Shown piece by piece: positions 1 to 12,159 of a stretch of 64,000 nucleotides of DNA. Origin of the DNA: Ostrinia nubilalis (Eukaryota; Arthropoda; Insecta; Lepidoptera; Crambidae); assembly GCF_963855985.1 (NCBI RefSeq), contig NC_087109.1, positions 6,344,001 through 6,408,000 of the forward strand, given 5' to 3'. The position numbers and the translations under genes were made by a program. The notes beneath the pieces were generated by a model. That model saw nothing but the letters and a program-made list of their open reading frames with translations. It was not told where the DNA came from and made no database searches. Position 1 is the first letter of the stretch. Each line of letters opens with the position of its first letter.

Positions 1-859
1 TCTTCCTCTTAATTTAGAATTATTATAATACTCAATTATTTATTTTGGTATAATGTGGTAATAACTTACTCAATGTCATTTTTTCTACTCTTAATAATTT
101 TGTTCATTTTCCTAATGCAGATTACGTACGTATAATATTTATGCAAATTAATGTATCCGCATGTAGATACTTACAGTCAGATCAATAAATATAATATGTA
201 TTTGACAACCTTATTCCTTATTAACATTGTGCTCAGTGTTTTTTAAACTGTGGGTCGCGAGAGGTCGTAAAAACTACCTCAGAAAAAAAAAATGTAAAGA
301 TAGATTTATTCGAAATCTAAGCAAATGCGTAAATGTTGTATGGATTGAAGTATTCGGTCCCTACATCTTTGTAACATTATAAAATGCACGAAAAAAAAGC
401 GAACGGTCGGAGTTCGCAAAATATTTTTTGTCTCTTGTCATGAAAAAGGTTGAAAAACACTGCGGCTTAGCACTTATGAGTTGATATCCATTACGTGTTC
501 ATACTTTTGATGCTGGCTGTACTACTACTTGCTAGTATTATTCGAGTGGGTTGTAATAACCTTGATGTCAGATATTTCAAAAAAACGACATGGCGCATCC
601 TACGAACTACAAAATCATAAATTAAAAAACTTGAAATAATTTATCTACACTATACTAACTTCATCTTCGTTGCAAAATAACTCTTAATGCCACTGAATAA
701 GATACCACAGTCTATTCAAGAGCTTAAAATCTGCTTTAACTAAACATGAAAAATATGGGGGGGTTAATATTACATAGTTTCTTTTTTGGGATGCTTAGTA
801 GTAAAAACGTTTTTTTTATACGTACCAAAGTAATTTTGCTCTAATAATGTCCTGTGTGT
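1..859. other. AT-rich intergenic, no gene seen
   Basis: No coding stretch, splice structure or RNA gene is recognisable. Around 670-715 a short piece (TTCGTTGCAAAATA then GATACCACAG) resembles the middle of the MITE at 18992-19101, so part of this stretch is probably decayed transposon. Confidence 0.5.
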
Positions 860-1010
860 TTACCATGAGTTTACATTAGGCGTTTACAAAAAAATATGTA
901 AGAAAGATCGCACAGGGCCCCAATAGCGGTTACTTTCAAGAACTGAAATTTTCATAAACTTTTTTTGACGCACTTGTTAGCGATGGTGTTTAATGTAAAC
1001 TCAATGGTAA
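860..1010. mobile_element. MITE, family A copy 1
   Basis: Imperfect terminal inverted repeats: TTACCATGAGTTTACATTA at 860-878 matches the reverse complement of 991-1010. The interior contains GCACAGGGCCCCAATAGCGG. A diverged relative lies at 18796-18957 with the same TIR core (GTTTACRTYAAACG type) and a similar GCGCCCCTAGCGG centre. No coding capacity. Inferred to be a non-autonomous DNA transposon. Confidence 0.65.
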
Positions 1011-2320
1011 AGCTACTTCATGCGAATCGAATCCAGAATTCAATTCCGATTCTGTAATACATGAAATAAGTAGAAAATCCAGCGACTCATCATCAAATTA
1101 TGCAAGGACGTTTCACAGTAGAACGCTTGATCTCGAGCCTTAGGAAGGGTGGTGTGTTTCCAAACAATCGGATACAATGGGTATTGTTGACAAAACGGCC
1201 CGTCAGCGATCGACAGACGACGCGTCGGCTCTTCTCGGTCGAGTTTGCAAAATTTGAAGCGAGATTCGGGTGAGTCACGAGTAGTGATGCGAAATTTGAT
1301 AAAAAAAATTAAAAAAAATACTTGACACCGTTGTTTTTTTTCTAATTTTTTTTTGTAACATTTTAGTGCAATTATGAATTTTACTTGTAAAATAAATCAA
1401 TTTATTTATTTATAATTTAGTTTTATCTTATACAACTTCCAAAAACAGATTACAACTTAACTTATCCTTTCTTTTAGTTTCAGTTCCTACACTAGTCTTG
1501 TACCTACTCTTATGGTCAATGTTGCCAATACATAACATATTCATGAAATCTTGGTACTTTTCAACAAAAAGTAACAGTAGAGTCAAGAATAAACCGAAAA
1601 CTTATAGTCCTCTGAAGTAACGGTTAAGCCTTAAGAGTTTTGGATTTCATACTCTAGAAAAAAAAACAAGGTCCAGAAAAAAAACAGATTTTTTTCAGGT
1701 TTTTTTTTGAGCCAGAAAAAAAACATATTTTTGCAACACTAGTCACGCGTGAGATTGTGAAAGTGGTACTGCTTTGACACGTCTAATCAGCTGATTTGAT
1801 TGAGGAAGTCATGGTTTAGTCAGAATTGACTCGCTGAATGAATAATCTGATGGGATTGTGCTAATACAGCAGTAAATCTATCTCAGGAATCATTTGAGGG
1901 TTCCAATAAGTATGTACTTAATACCGACTCAACTGATGAAAGATTGATTATGATTGATAAGGTTTTTTTTGTACCGCATACCATAATTTTGGTTTCATGT
2001 TTTTTTTTATTATTCAAGGCTTTTAAAAAACATAAGAATGAAACAACGAATTTTTAAAGTATTTTTCCATTTAAATAAAATGACCTAAAATCACAACACT
2101 AATAAATTTCGGAAATTGACATGAGCTTTCTAATTTAGTGCAAATCCATAACCATCGATAATTTTCCTTTGTTCAATTAAATAAAATACAAAGAAAAAAA
2201 GCAATATTTCAATTCCAAATATTAAAACTTTATTTTTAAATTCAGAGCACTGGCAAATGGAGTCTTTGGTCTAAACTCCTTGCAAGACAGGTTAGTTTTT
2301 TTTTACTTAAATAGTATTTT
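1011..2320. other. Intergenic, AT-rich; small GC-richer patch near 1095-1280
   Basis: No gene is supported. The patch at about 1095-1280 is CpG-richer than its surroundings and open on the minus strand for 62 codons, but has no recognisable domain. The rest is poly-T/poly-A rich. Confidence 0.45.
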
Positions 2321-2321
2321 G

Positions 2322-2432
2322 GAGGGAGGTGCCTGGATGCGAGCGGCGCAGGACCGGACTTTGTGGAAATCCTTGGGGGAGGCCTTTGTCCAGCAGTGGA
2401 CGTCTTTCGGCTGAAACGAACGAACGAAATAA
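2322..2432 (+). mobile_element. RTE-clade LINE 3' fragment with (ACGA)n tail
   Basis: The plus frame reads the last ~27 residues of the lepidopteran RTE-type ORF2 (WMRAAQDR, WKSLGEAFVQQ) through its normal stop. An (ACGA)n microsatellite tail follows at 2415-2432. It is 5'-truncated like most LINE copies. The identification rests on this C-terminal peptide, which recurs at 3830, 17160, 28103, 39202, 47881 and 62864. Confidence 0.8.
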
Positions 2433-3825
2433 TATTTTGTTAGTGGCCAGATAGCCACTAAACCAACTTTTTATATCAAAAAATAAACTTGAAATTACAT
2501 CTAGAAACAATCTAATCCTATCCAAAGTAATTTGTAAAGCAATTTGAGTCGCGCGCTCCGCTGCAAGCCCGATAACGGAGATCCCTTATCACTGATAACG
2601 TATCAGTGCATGTGCATTTCATACGAACGCGACGGGTCCCACTGATGCATTTATTGATAGCTGCAAGGTCGGAGATGTGGAGTTACACGTGACCAATCTA
2701 ATGCAAATTAAATGAATTTGACATTTTGACAGGGTTACAAAATGTAATTGTTGGTATGGTACAGTTAGAGACACCCAAAGTGGCCAACACGTTGACAACA
2801 CAACCTTATTCCAATAGGCTAGTTTCCAAAAAAAAACTTTTAGTCCGTCAATTATAATGCTCCAAAAATATTGGGCACTTATTTTTTTTATTTGTCAATC
2901 AAACGAGTAATTACGAAGTTTATGTTTCGCATGATGTCACTAAGTGCTACACTTTTAACCACTCCTTGACGTCACGGGCCTTTTCGTTTTAACTTTGGCG
3001 TGCTTTATCTCTTTAAATTTTCATTTGTTTGAAAAAGTGAAAAATACGTGTCGAGTATTTTTTGATAAGTTAACGAACGGTGTAATTCAAACATCCCTAT
3101 TGTTACAAAGACGTGTTGCGAACTTTTTGGCTAAGTACTTTGGGTGTCACGAACTATTTCTATTTGACACTGACTGTACTTACTATTATCTATAAAACAG
3201 TATATTAAAGTAAAATGAGTAACTTTAATAGGTATATGTGTTGCTAAGCTAACAACTCGAGCTCGAAATAGACAAGGGTTCTTAAAAAAAGAAATATTGA
3301 GAAAATTGCCTGAAAACACCTAAAATTGGGGTTTTTAACAGAAAATCTGTAGAGTGGACTAGTTTCGTAGCTGTAAAAATCTTGAAATAAATTGCTTTCA
3401 TATCTTTGATTGTGATTTCTTTAACAATATGAAGTTAAAAAATTAAATTCTGATTCAGAGTAGAAAGCATTTTTTTTTATTTCAGTATACTTATGTAACG
3501 CCGACTGCTTGTTCTACTCATACATACTTTAAACACTCACAAACCAATAGATTGAAGATTGAACCAATTGGGATTCAGACAAAATGCCTTTAAAGTTAAA
3601 AACAAGCCACGAACATGCCATTCCCGACCGAACGCGGTCTATGAAAATGCGCATTTATAATTTGCCCGACGAATGTCGTCTTCTCACTTTTTCTCGCACT
3701 CGTTTCGAGTCTGTATGGAATTATAACTTAATAATCAGTTTAAAGTACTTACATGAAATTAATATAGGACGGGGTATCAAGATAAATATTTAAGTTAGAG
3801 TAGCTATTTATCTGAAATACATAAT
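2433..3825. other. Intergenic, no gene seen
   Basis: Only short open frames in AT-rich sequence. The patch at 2545-2645 is CpG-richer but has no recognisable product. Confidence 0.4.
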
Positions 3826-3925
3826 CGAAGAGCCTGGATGCGGGCAGCGCAGGACCGTTCATTATGGAAAGCCTTTGTCCAGCAATAGACGTTATTTGGC
3901 TGAAACGAACGAACGAACGAACATA
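3826..3925 (+). mobile_element. RTE-clade LINE 3' fragment, decayed
   Basis: Reads WMRAAQDRSLWKAFVQQ, then an in-frame TAG where the family has tryptophan, then TLFG and the normal stop. The (CGAA)n tail is at 3905-3925. It also lacks the SLGE segment present in the copy at 2322. This is an old truncated insertion. Confidence 0.78.
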
Positions 3926-4636
3926 ATCAAAGCGCGTTTTTAAATATTACAGTAAATGAATGAATTAGGTTAATTACGTTAAGTAAGTTACCTAAACCAA
4001 ATAAAATAATCTTTGATTTAATTTCAGCCGTGAGGTAGAGGTGAGAATAGGACTACCTTAACTTTTCCCGATGACATCATATCGAACTAAGGGAGAAATG
4101 AACATAAAGGTTTCTTAACCCGTCTGGCCAGAGTGGGGAGTGTAGGCCAAGTCTTCTATTTGCCTTTGTAATTTTTAGAGCGACGAGTTCCTACAGTGAA
4201 CTGATGATGATAGAACTTTGACTAGCCGAAAACCCTGCCTATTAAAATAAAATTCCATAATTTAAACTACCTGGTATTTAGCACTTGGCACCTGAACAAA
4301 GTTTATAAATCTATTTCGGGACACAACGGTATTTTACCGGTTAAATAAAAAGGTTACAACAAGGTGTTGTGATTCTTGTGCGCATTTTTCTAAGAATAGA
4401 CATATGAGGACCAAATATTGCCCGCCCTATGGAGGCTAATTTGAAGTAAAATTCTGTGGTAGAGTTTAGTTAAAGCAAAAAACATTGAAGACATAGATTT
4501 AAGAATAGGTTTAACAAGTTGTACTAGAATATTTTAGGTAAGTATTATAAGGTAATAGTTTTTGAGTTATGAGGGGATCAAAAAGTTCGTGGTTCGTGTA
4601 ATATTACACACGGTGCTGCTCGCCAGTTCTGTACGG

Positions 4637-4863
4637 CTAGCACGAAAAACTTTCGAGTTCAAATCGTTTGCGTACTCGAATCGCCATCAAAAGATTTAGT
4701 AAGAAAACTACAACAGCGCCCTTGTAACGTGTCGTAAAGTGAACTTAGTATGAGATGTGGTTGCACGAAACTTATTTTGACAATCAAAATTGTTAGGTTA
4801 TCGTTTAAATCGAATTTTATCTAGTACGCAAACGATTCGAAGACGAAAGTTGTTCATGCTAGA
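4637..4863. mobile_element. MITE with ~35 bp inverted termini
   Basis: The left end CTAGCACGAAAAACTTTCGA is mirrored at the right end (4830-4863), and the match extends through ...AAATCGTTTGCGTA. About 227 bp, no coding capacity. The boundary CTAG is symmetric, so the duplicated target cannot be fixed from one copy. Confidence 0.65.
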
Positions 4864-5119
4864 GGTACTGTTACTTGAACTTGGCTGGACACGCAACCCG
4901 AAAAATCTGACAGTTTACATCAGGCCAAGAGCCCGTTTGTGGTGAAAGACAAATTGCGAACTTAATACCAATAAGTATTTACTCACTGATGTTAATGAAG
5001 TATTCCCATAGTTATCTAATTTCAAATTTCTCATACCAAAACATATATTTCATAGATTCCACCGCAGTTTCTTAGAAGCGCGTGTTGTGTCGCGGCCTCC
5101 CAGTACGATGACAATGGAT

Positions 5120-5275
5120 GTTTCACTTCGCCGTGTTGTTGATTGTAAACTGTGTATTTTTCTTTTGTACAGTCAACACTGCGTTTTTGTTGCAATATCG
5201 CACCTATTACAACGAGATAAGAAGCTAGTGTTTACGATGTGCCGTCGTCTGTACACGCGTGATCGAAGATGATTA
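5120..5275. repeat. Decayed copies of the GTACAGTCRACAGCAC MITE family
   Basis: Contains GTACAGTCAACACTGCG and CAATATCGCACCTATTACAA, both similar to the MITE at 18992-19101 and to pieces at 19106-19430 and 59270-59345. The termini are scrambled. The 61-codon open frame across it is a by-product of the repeat. Confidence 0.45.
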
Positions 5276-5604
5276 AAACGCTTGAATTCGTAATTTGAAA
5301 ATTTTCAAAAAAAGAACGTAAACTTTTTAAGACGTCACCCCTTCAATTGTTTTTCTTCGGATTTGTTGAAACGCGCGCAATATCACTCAGTCACGTGATT
5401 TTAGTCGTGACGTCATCGTTTAATATTATTATGAAAACAGACTGTATACGTCACGCTCAGCTACAAAAAATGTTACAGTGAAAATGACAATTTTGTTTTT
5501 AATGTGTTGACTGACACACGATGCTCCACCATGGTTGCCAGGATTTATAATTAATAAACAAAATACCTACTATAGTACAATGTATCCGATGTTGTATTTT
5601 CATC

Positions 5605-5785
5605 CTTTTACTTATTTTAAACAACTGTGCTCTAGCTCGCCTGGAAGAGACCACCGTGCCTTCTCTATTGAGTTTTTCTTTCTTTTTTGTTTTGTTTGGT
5701 GTACAATAAAATGTTTATCATCTATCTTTCTCCTATAAATACGAAAGAAAAACGCGAAAGAAGAAGAAAGAAAGAAAATACGTTT
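5605..5785 (+). repeat. SINE/LINE 3' tail with (GAAA)n
   Basis: CTAGCTCGCCTGGAAGAGA, then TTTTGTTTGGTGTACAATAAA and a purine microsatellite (5745-5785) looks like the widespread lepidopteran retroposon 3' end carrying a polyadenylation-like AATAAA. Recognised from general familiarity with such tails. The exact family is not assigned. Confidence 0.5.
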
Positions 5786-6029
5786 ACCTATTTGGCATAC
5801 TAGAACAACAAATTACAGAAATTAATAGGTAGGTTAAAAAAAAATATGTCAAATAGGCTTCCACTCAGCATAATGCCGCAGTTCGTAGCACCACGTCGCT
5901 GGATTTCAGTGGTCGCCTGAGTGAAATGAGTTTTCTCTTCCATAAAATGATACTTAACTTGATATATGATAATATAGAAACCTTTACGCTCGTTGCTAAT
6001 CCGTCGCAGGCGCATTGCACCCGTCACGG

Positions 6030-6220
6030 TGTCTCCCCCTTATCAATGCGCTTCTTATCACTTATCAGCGGCCTTCCTACTTTATGCACATTTTCCCTCT
6101 GATATTGTTGGTAATAATGACTAGCATAGGTGGCGGATTCGATTCCCACATTAATACAAAGATCTGGGCATGAACAAATCTGTTTGCATTGGGCAGGATC
6201 AACATTATTTTTCATCATTT
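6030..6220 (-). repeat. Possible tRNA-derived SINE remnant
   Basis: On the minus strand GGGAATCGAATCCGCCAC resembles the conserved B-box region (GGTTCGAATCC) seen in tRNA-derived SINEs. It is followed by TCAGAGGGAAAATGTGCATA and GATAAGTGATAAGAAGCGC. No A box is convincing. Family assignment is inference. Confidence 0.35.
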
Positions 6221-6240
6221 AATTACTAGTAAATCCTACT

Positions 6241-6465
6241 TCCTATCTTGCTAATATTATAAATGCGAAAGTTTGTATGGATGTCTGAATGTCTGGATGT
6301 TTGTTACTCTTTCACGCAAAAACTACAGAATGGATTTTGATGAAACAGTATTATTACATACTGTACAGTATTATTGTTAATAACCCAGAATAACGTATGG
6401 CTATAATTTATGACGATCTGTGACAAACCATTATTCACGCGGGTGAAACCGCCGGCAAATGCTAG
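6241..6465 (+). mobile_element. Short non-autonomous Helitron (Lep1-like)
   Basis: Starts TC, then CTAATATTATAAATGCGAAA. It contains TTACTCTTTCACGCAAAAAC and ends in a GC hairpin (ACGCGGGTGAAACCGCCGGC) before CTAG at 6462-6465. This is the established Helitron signature (5' TC, 3' hairpin plus CTRR). A better-preserved sister is at 45445-45644. No Rep/helicase. Confidence 0.82.
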
Positions 6466-6835
6466 TATTTAATAATAAGTCTGGCAACAATAAGACAACG
6501 CCTATTCTCTATGGCACTTTTTTACTTCCTCCTTTTCCCACCATTTTTGATTGTGCACCACGGTTACATTGTATTTTCTCCGCAATAAATTAATTTACTT
6601 GCAACTTGAGTTTTGTTATATGGACCTTCATCTCAACATTTTTCAATGATAATAATTATTTTTCGCATACTCTTATTCTTTAAAATATAAATCAAATTAA
6701 ACAAAGCTTTAGGTAGGTACTAGATAATAGAGTCAGACAAAAAATACTATTTTTTGTTGCAAAATAACATCTACATACCTACTTCAACCACCTAAACTTG
6801 ATATGCCGCATTCTGTCTTTCTATATTTGTATCTA
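6466..6835. other. Intergenic, no gene seen
   Basis: AT-rich; no coding stretch, splice structure or named repeat is visible. Confidence 0.4.
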
Positions 6836-6837
6836 AA

Positions 6838-6960
6838 TCACAATGTAGACAAATCGGTCACCCATCCTAGTTAATCCGCGACGAAGGTTGCTTGCTTGAC
6901 CGATAGTGCTCTGACTCATGGGGTCCCCGACCGATATAGAATACTGACCTATACTGCATT
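6838..6960 (-). repeat. SINE-like repeat with 5S-rRNA-like phrase
   Basis: On the minus strand GGATGGGTGACCGATTT, preceded by ATCGGTCAAGCAAGCAAC, recalls the 3' half of 5S rRNA. Such a segment occurs in some insect SINEs. There is no full-length 5S sequence. Low-confidence repeat, not an RNA gene. Confidence 0.3.
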
Positions 6961-8083
6961 TCATAAAGTTAATGTGCAGCAAAAACTATAGTTTTCCTTC
7001 CTGTTTAAAATTTGTGCATTCAATAGTAAAAAAGGCGAACTTAATGCCATGTAGAAATCTCCTCAACTCAACTGTATCAGTCTGCATCACTTATTACTTC
7101 GTACTCTAGTATGAAGCTACTGAATATCTTTTGATTTGAATGAATTTGATGAAGTTTGGTATACTTAGTTAATTTATTTTGTATGCAAATTAAAAAAAAA
7201 ATATGATATCTTTCTGACTTCACCATACCATTTATATGCCCATGTTAACATGGGCTAGTGTCGGCTCATATACCCATTTACCTAACATTCTGTATATGGC
7301 TTCAATTAACATTTGTCCTTAACGAGTTTTGAATCCACAAATGTGCTGTGCTGTAAAGAGTTCAGATCGCAAACCACTAAACTACAAAATATTCAGAAAT
7401 ATTAGCAAATCAATCTAGGACATTGATTCAATAATTGTTTGGTGTTACATCCATTCACCATCTGCTACATCGAAACGTATCTGGCAGATTAATGTATAAT
7501 CAGGATTGTACAAAAACTTCCATTCATAAGTTAACCCTTACATTGTATGTGTGCGGTCTGACTGACCCCAAAAAGAAACAAAAGACACCGCTCTTTTTTA
7601 ATTGAACTATTTTTTACATGAATTTAAACTACAAAAGCTTGAATATACTACAAGAAAAATAAAGTTAAAATTTTATAAGTTGATTGGTATGTTATTTTTT
7701 TATAACAAATACTATGTCACGAGATCAAAACATTGTAACTATTTTACGACGTCGAAGAAAATTAATTGAACAAAACTTTAACAAACATGAACAGTATTAT
7801 CATGTGAATGATTATGAATAAACCCACGTCCAGCCTACAATAATGTTTGTAGCAAAACACTTAATTATTTGAATGATGATAGCTCTGTATGACTAAAACA
7901 CAAGTTAGTAAGTACTTAATAGCGATAAAATAAAATGCGAAGGATTAATATAAGGAAATAAGGAATTCACTTAGCATGTTATTTTAATTTAATTATTCAC
8001 AATTCTCATCGCAATGATGTAGCGTTTATAAGCCTAAGATAGAACAAGATTTAAATTCCAAAACGGCAAGCCCAAACTTTTAG
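6961..8083. other. Intergenic, AT-rich
   Basis: Nothing recognisable apart from low-complexity AT tracts. Confidence 0.4.
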
Positions 8084-8748
8084 AGCAAAGGAGAATGCCC
8101 AAAAGTGGTATCGCTCGAAATCTAATTGTACATTGAGGGTACCACACCGTAAATTCCTTTCTTCATTTGTAATGATTTGCGAAAGTAGTAAGAAATTGTA
8201 AAACCTCCGGAATAAAATCCGATTTTAATAAAAAGTATTGTAACAATGAGCTGCAATCAGCAACAGCTATCACCGAGCAACGACACTACGTAGTTCGCAC
8301 GGTTGTCAATAGATGGCGCTGTTCGTAGTTAGCTCGCGATATCATTTGATTTTTTCCTGTCCTTAAGTAGTCAGGGCTAACCACGAATCCCTTTCCCCTT
8401 GCAAAATAGTATAAATAACATTGGTATGCACGCAAGATTATTTTGTGTTTATATCTGATCCTTATCAAATAACGCTAGCTTTGGCGTAGCTAGGGTTTTT
8501 TTTAGGCAGGGTAACTATCCACAAATATAAAACAAGTATTCTAAGGTAAAACCTGTAGCTATGCCAATGGACACCATTCATTTCACTTAAACCAAAATTA
8601 CGTCAAAGTCCGGAGTTTTATAAAAAAAAAATAACTGTGCCAAATAGTCCTGTATGCATACTATAAATTAAGCTTTATTCGATTAATGTACAATGAATTT
8701 GATAGCGATACCAACTCCCATAGTCACTTGGGCATTCTCCTTTCTGGC
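8084..8748. mobile_element. Inverted-repeat element (~665 bp), degenerate ends
   Basis: The left end AGCAAAGGAGAATGCCCAA, followed by AGTGGTATCGCT, is mirrored at the right by GGTATCGCTATCAAA and GAATGCCCAAGTGACTAT read on the minus strand. No transposase is visible. A further small repeat (CGAGCAACGACACTAC and TAGATGGCGCTGTTCG, about 8273-8345) is nested inside. Confidence 0.5.
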
Positions 8749-8934
8749 CCTATGTTTTTAGATATTTCGAATTTAATAAATCATCATTGATATGCCGTCT
8801 AACTAGTAGTTTATGCTATCATCTTGTAATAAACTGTTAATCATAATTCAAAAAACAAACAATGAAAAACAACACAGTAGTCTAATAGACCACCGCATCC
8901 ACTGAAGGTTAGATAAAGGCCGTTAAAAATACAA

Positions 8935-9535
8935 TGGCAGTAGTAGAGCTGCCTGACGAATTTGACAAATCTTTATTGATACGTCGTGCGCTAGACAATG
9001 CTACAGCGATCTACAGCGCTGGATGTATGGCCGCCGACTGTCGTATATTCCAATGAATGGACCATGAAGTAGACTTGAGATATTGTTTTTTTTTATTTAT
9101 ATTTTTTTTCTATAAATATATTTTTTTCTATATATATTTTTTTTGTTGTAGGAACATGATGGGGATTTTTGTGAAGTAGTAAGTAGAATTGAGATATTGT
9201 TTTTTTTATTTATTCTTTTTTTTTTATTAATATTTTGACATCAGTAATAATTGTTGTATTATTGTAGAAAACATTTGGCAGTAGTAGAGCTGACTGACGA
9301 ATTTGACAAATCCTTATTGATACGTCGTGCGCTAGACAATGCTACAGCGACCTACGGCGCTGGATGTATGGCCGCCGACTGTCGTATGTCCCGATGAATG
9401 GACCGTGAAGTGGTAGTTACGATATTGTTGTAGGAACATGATAATTTTTGCGAAGGAAATGACGTCATTAATATTTGTTGCACGAGTTGCAGTTTGGTGG
9501 GTTGTAGAAAACATTAGCAGTATAGGCCCAATACA
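8935..9535. repeat. Tandem duplication, two full units plus a partial third
   Basis: GGCAGTAGTAGAGCTGCCTG at 8935 recurs at 9277 (offset 342). The match runs through TTGATACGTCGTGCGCTAGA and GATGTATGGCCGCCGACTGT. A partial third start follows (GTAGAAAACATTAGCAGTA, 9502). The poly-T rich linkers repeat the phrase GAGATATTGTT three times. No reading frame is conserved between the units, so this is a non-coding segmental duplication. Confidence 0.75.
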
Positions 9536-10094
9536 ATGAACTGACAGGGGGGCGCCACCGTCAATACTGGATCGCAGATTTGTTAATAAATTAAAGAAGA
9601 TTCTAACTTATTCTTTGTAATTTTTGTTACTTTGTTTTTGCTTGAAATCTTCTAGTAATTTTATATCCATGTGCGATCTTTAATCACTTGGTTACTTTCT
9701 ATCTTGTTGCCACTGATCATACGATGGCATATGAAATCTAGTGTCTATATCAGTCATTTGGTATACCATCTAAAATCTAAATGATCATTAAAACTGCTGA
9801 GCATATTATTCATTTATGACGATGGGACTTCAAGTTGAACAATATCTTATGTAGTTATGATAGAAATGGTGAAGTAAGTAGTACAAAAAAATCCTGTAGA
9901 GTATTTAATTAATCAATCTGTGCCTGTAGATTTGGATAAAGTGCTCTTTCTTGTTTTTGGTCGCTTAGACCTGGTATATTCAGACAATGGCATTTACTTC
10001 ACATCCCATATTTGTAGGAAGAAAATCTTTAGTCCTAATTTTAAGAGACGGTAAAATGATATGTCAAGTTTATCAATAAATCCGCGTTCCTGAA
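9536..10094. other. Intergenic, no gene seen
   Basis: AT-rich. No repeat or coding signature was identified. Confidence 0.4.
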
Positions 10095-10206
10095 GAAACT
10101 CACAAAACTCTTTATTTTACTTTTGCAAGTAGGCTTTTAAAAAGTACTTTTACACGTCCCAGTATTAACCCTACCGCTGCTTCGGGACAATAAATGGGCC
10201 AGAGCT
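10095..10206 (-). repeat. Retroposon 3' fragment, family R
   Basis: Contains TTTACACGTCCCAGTATTAA and GCTTCGGGACAATAAATGGG. The same block occurs at 23335-23460, and partial forms at 17112-17150 and 58610-58695. Copies share one end and vary at the other, as expected for 5'-truncated retroposons read on the minus strand. Family name not assigned. Confidence 0.6.
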
Positions 10207-11414
10207 TTCTATCTGTCACAGTTACTCACATATAGACTGAAAAGGACAAAATTTAATATCAAGATTTAAGTCAGAAGTTCGTCAAAGCTGACGCGTCAAC
10301 GGGCCGCGTCATCGGCTCACATGCGCTGACCGGGTTACGAGGCGCCTGCGCAACTGAACTTTGTTTTTTGCCGGCTCTATTCAGCTAGCTGTCTGTGCCT
10401 GTAGATATTAAGTTTACTAGGATTTACCGTGTGGGATAAATCTAAGCTAGATAGAATATATATTTCGTAATAACAATATGTAATAAGAACTTTTCACTCA
10501 TCTTAAAAAAAGCTTATTGAAGGTGTCCAACTCGCATTCTAATTAAAATATGCGAAATCTAATTAGGAATCATATGACAGGTTATAAAATTGGTAAGTAT
10601 TTATTGGATTTTATCAGAAGACAGCTTGCTGAAAATTTGATTTAGACATACAGTAAAAAGTAAATCCTCATTTTATCTGCACTGAACTCTTTTGTTTCAA
10701 AATTTCAGATATTTCTACTAACATAATAACATAGAGCAGTGTTTAGCGTATGTGACGTCTTTATATATTCTTTGTACCTTCTCAAATAAAGCACCTGCAG
10801 ATACCAAGAATAAAACAGCCAAAGGTCTTTAAAGATAACCGGTCGAATAAACATTGCACTATTACATTTTAGTTAATACATGCACTGACCGCCGGCATAA
10901 CCCGACATTTGTGACAACGAAAAAAAAGAAAATTTGCAAACGCAAGAAATTGAAAGGTACCGGCGACCAAGATGCTATCGCGAAATTATTTCGAATTTCG
11001 AATTTCACCGTTTCCGAACGCAGTCGCAAAACGTATTCGGACTTCTTTTTAATTTTTTTCGTGTTTGTTTTTTAATTTTGTTTCGAGCGATGGCCGTCGT
11101 CGTGGCCACTCACATAAATTATAGTTCGGTAGCTCTCTTAAAGGGGTTTTTGTGATTTTTTATTTTTGTTTAGCCCATTGAAGAATTTATGTCCCGTCTT
11201 ACTTAGTAGCGACGGTCAGCCGACCTGTCTGCGAGGAGAAATGTCTCTGCGGCCAGACACGGAACGAGGCTCCCCATTTTATAACGATAAGTCTGTCTAT
11301 TAGTGTATAATATCTTAAAATAGTTTTATAATTGTTTTGCTATCAGTTGGTGTAAGGTCGATAGTAAAGATTTCAATCAGACGACTGAAACCATGTAAAA
11401 AAGTCCAAATTGCG
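10207..11414. other. Intergenic, no gene seen
   Basis: Two overlapping plus-strand open frames (10854-11155) have no domain and include a long poly-F/V tail encoded by T-runs; not supported as genes. Confidence 0.45.
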
Positions 11415-11576
11415 TATAGTTCTTGCAACTCACGAAGGCGAGTGAGCTTTACTTGTGTGTGTACGTGTACATGCACGTAACGCTAGTGTAATGTCTATCA
11501 AAACTTTTGAGAAACGAACAGTAGCGAGCCACCACACATGTAAATTCACTCGCCTTCGTGAGTTGCAACAACTATA
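11415..11576. mobile_element. MITE, family B copy 1
   Basis: ~31 bp terminal inverted repeats built on GCAACTCACGAAGGCGAGTG. The outer bases are TATAGTT...AACTATA, consistent with a TA target. A second copy is at 41563-41705 with the same core GTCTATCAAAACTTTTGA and GTAGCGAGCCACCACACATG. Non-coding. Confidence 0.8.
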
Positions 11577-12159
11577 CTGAAATGATGACATTTATATGTC
11601 TCATTAAACGATATTGTATTAGTTGTCTACTACCACTACACATTAACTTTTTGAACTTTAGTTTACATGAAAAACTGATAAATAATACCTCATTTCAGCA
11701 CAGTCTGTTCAGTAGAAGTTAATCGAGAGCTTTTAAAAGCTTTTCTTTTCGTGTATCTTGTAGAGCTTCCTTGGAACTTTAGACACTTTTTCATTAGGTT
11801 ATTCGAATTCAGGTCAAATTGTGACCTCAATTTGACTTGAAATCGAATACTAAACACAAAATATTGCGATTAAGCTTGTAAAAGCATCCTCAAAGCAAAT
11901 AGTCGCGTTTCTGTGAGAAGTCTATTTTATGGTACAGTTAATGTAAAAGACTAAAAGAGCTTTCCGAAAAGTCGTACAAACAAAATATCAAAAGAAATAA
12001 TTTATTTAAATCCTATCAAACAACACGATACGCCACGGGATCGTAGCAAAAAAATAACTCCGAAAATGTTATGGCAGCCAAAACGGATTCCGTTTGCTGG
12101 CAATTGGAATAGTTTTCAGTTTTTTCCCTCGTGCCGAGGCCGATGCGAGCCAGCCCTTC
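11577..12159. other. Intergenic, no gene seen
   Basis: AT-rich; no feature identified. Confidence 0.4.

Noticed and set aside
6838..6960. 5S rRNA gene
   Set aside because: Only a short 3'-half-like phrase is present, with no 5' half or terminator; a SINE-like repeat is more likely.
10854..11155. Two overlapping 73-codon plus frames
   Set aside because: Poly-K and poly-F/V segments from A- and T-runs, no start context, no domain.
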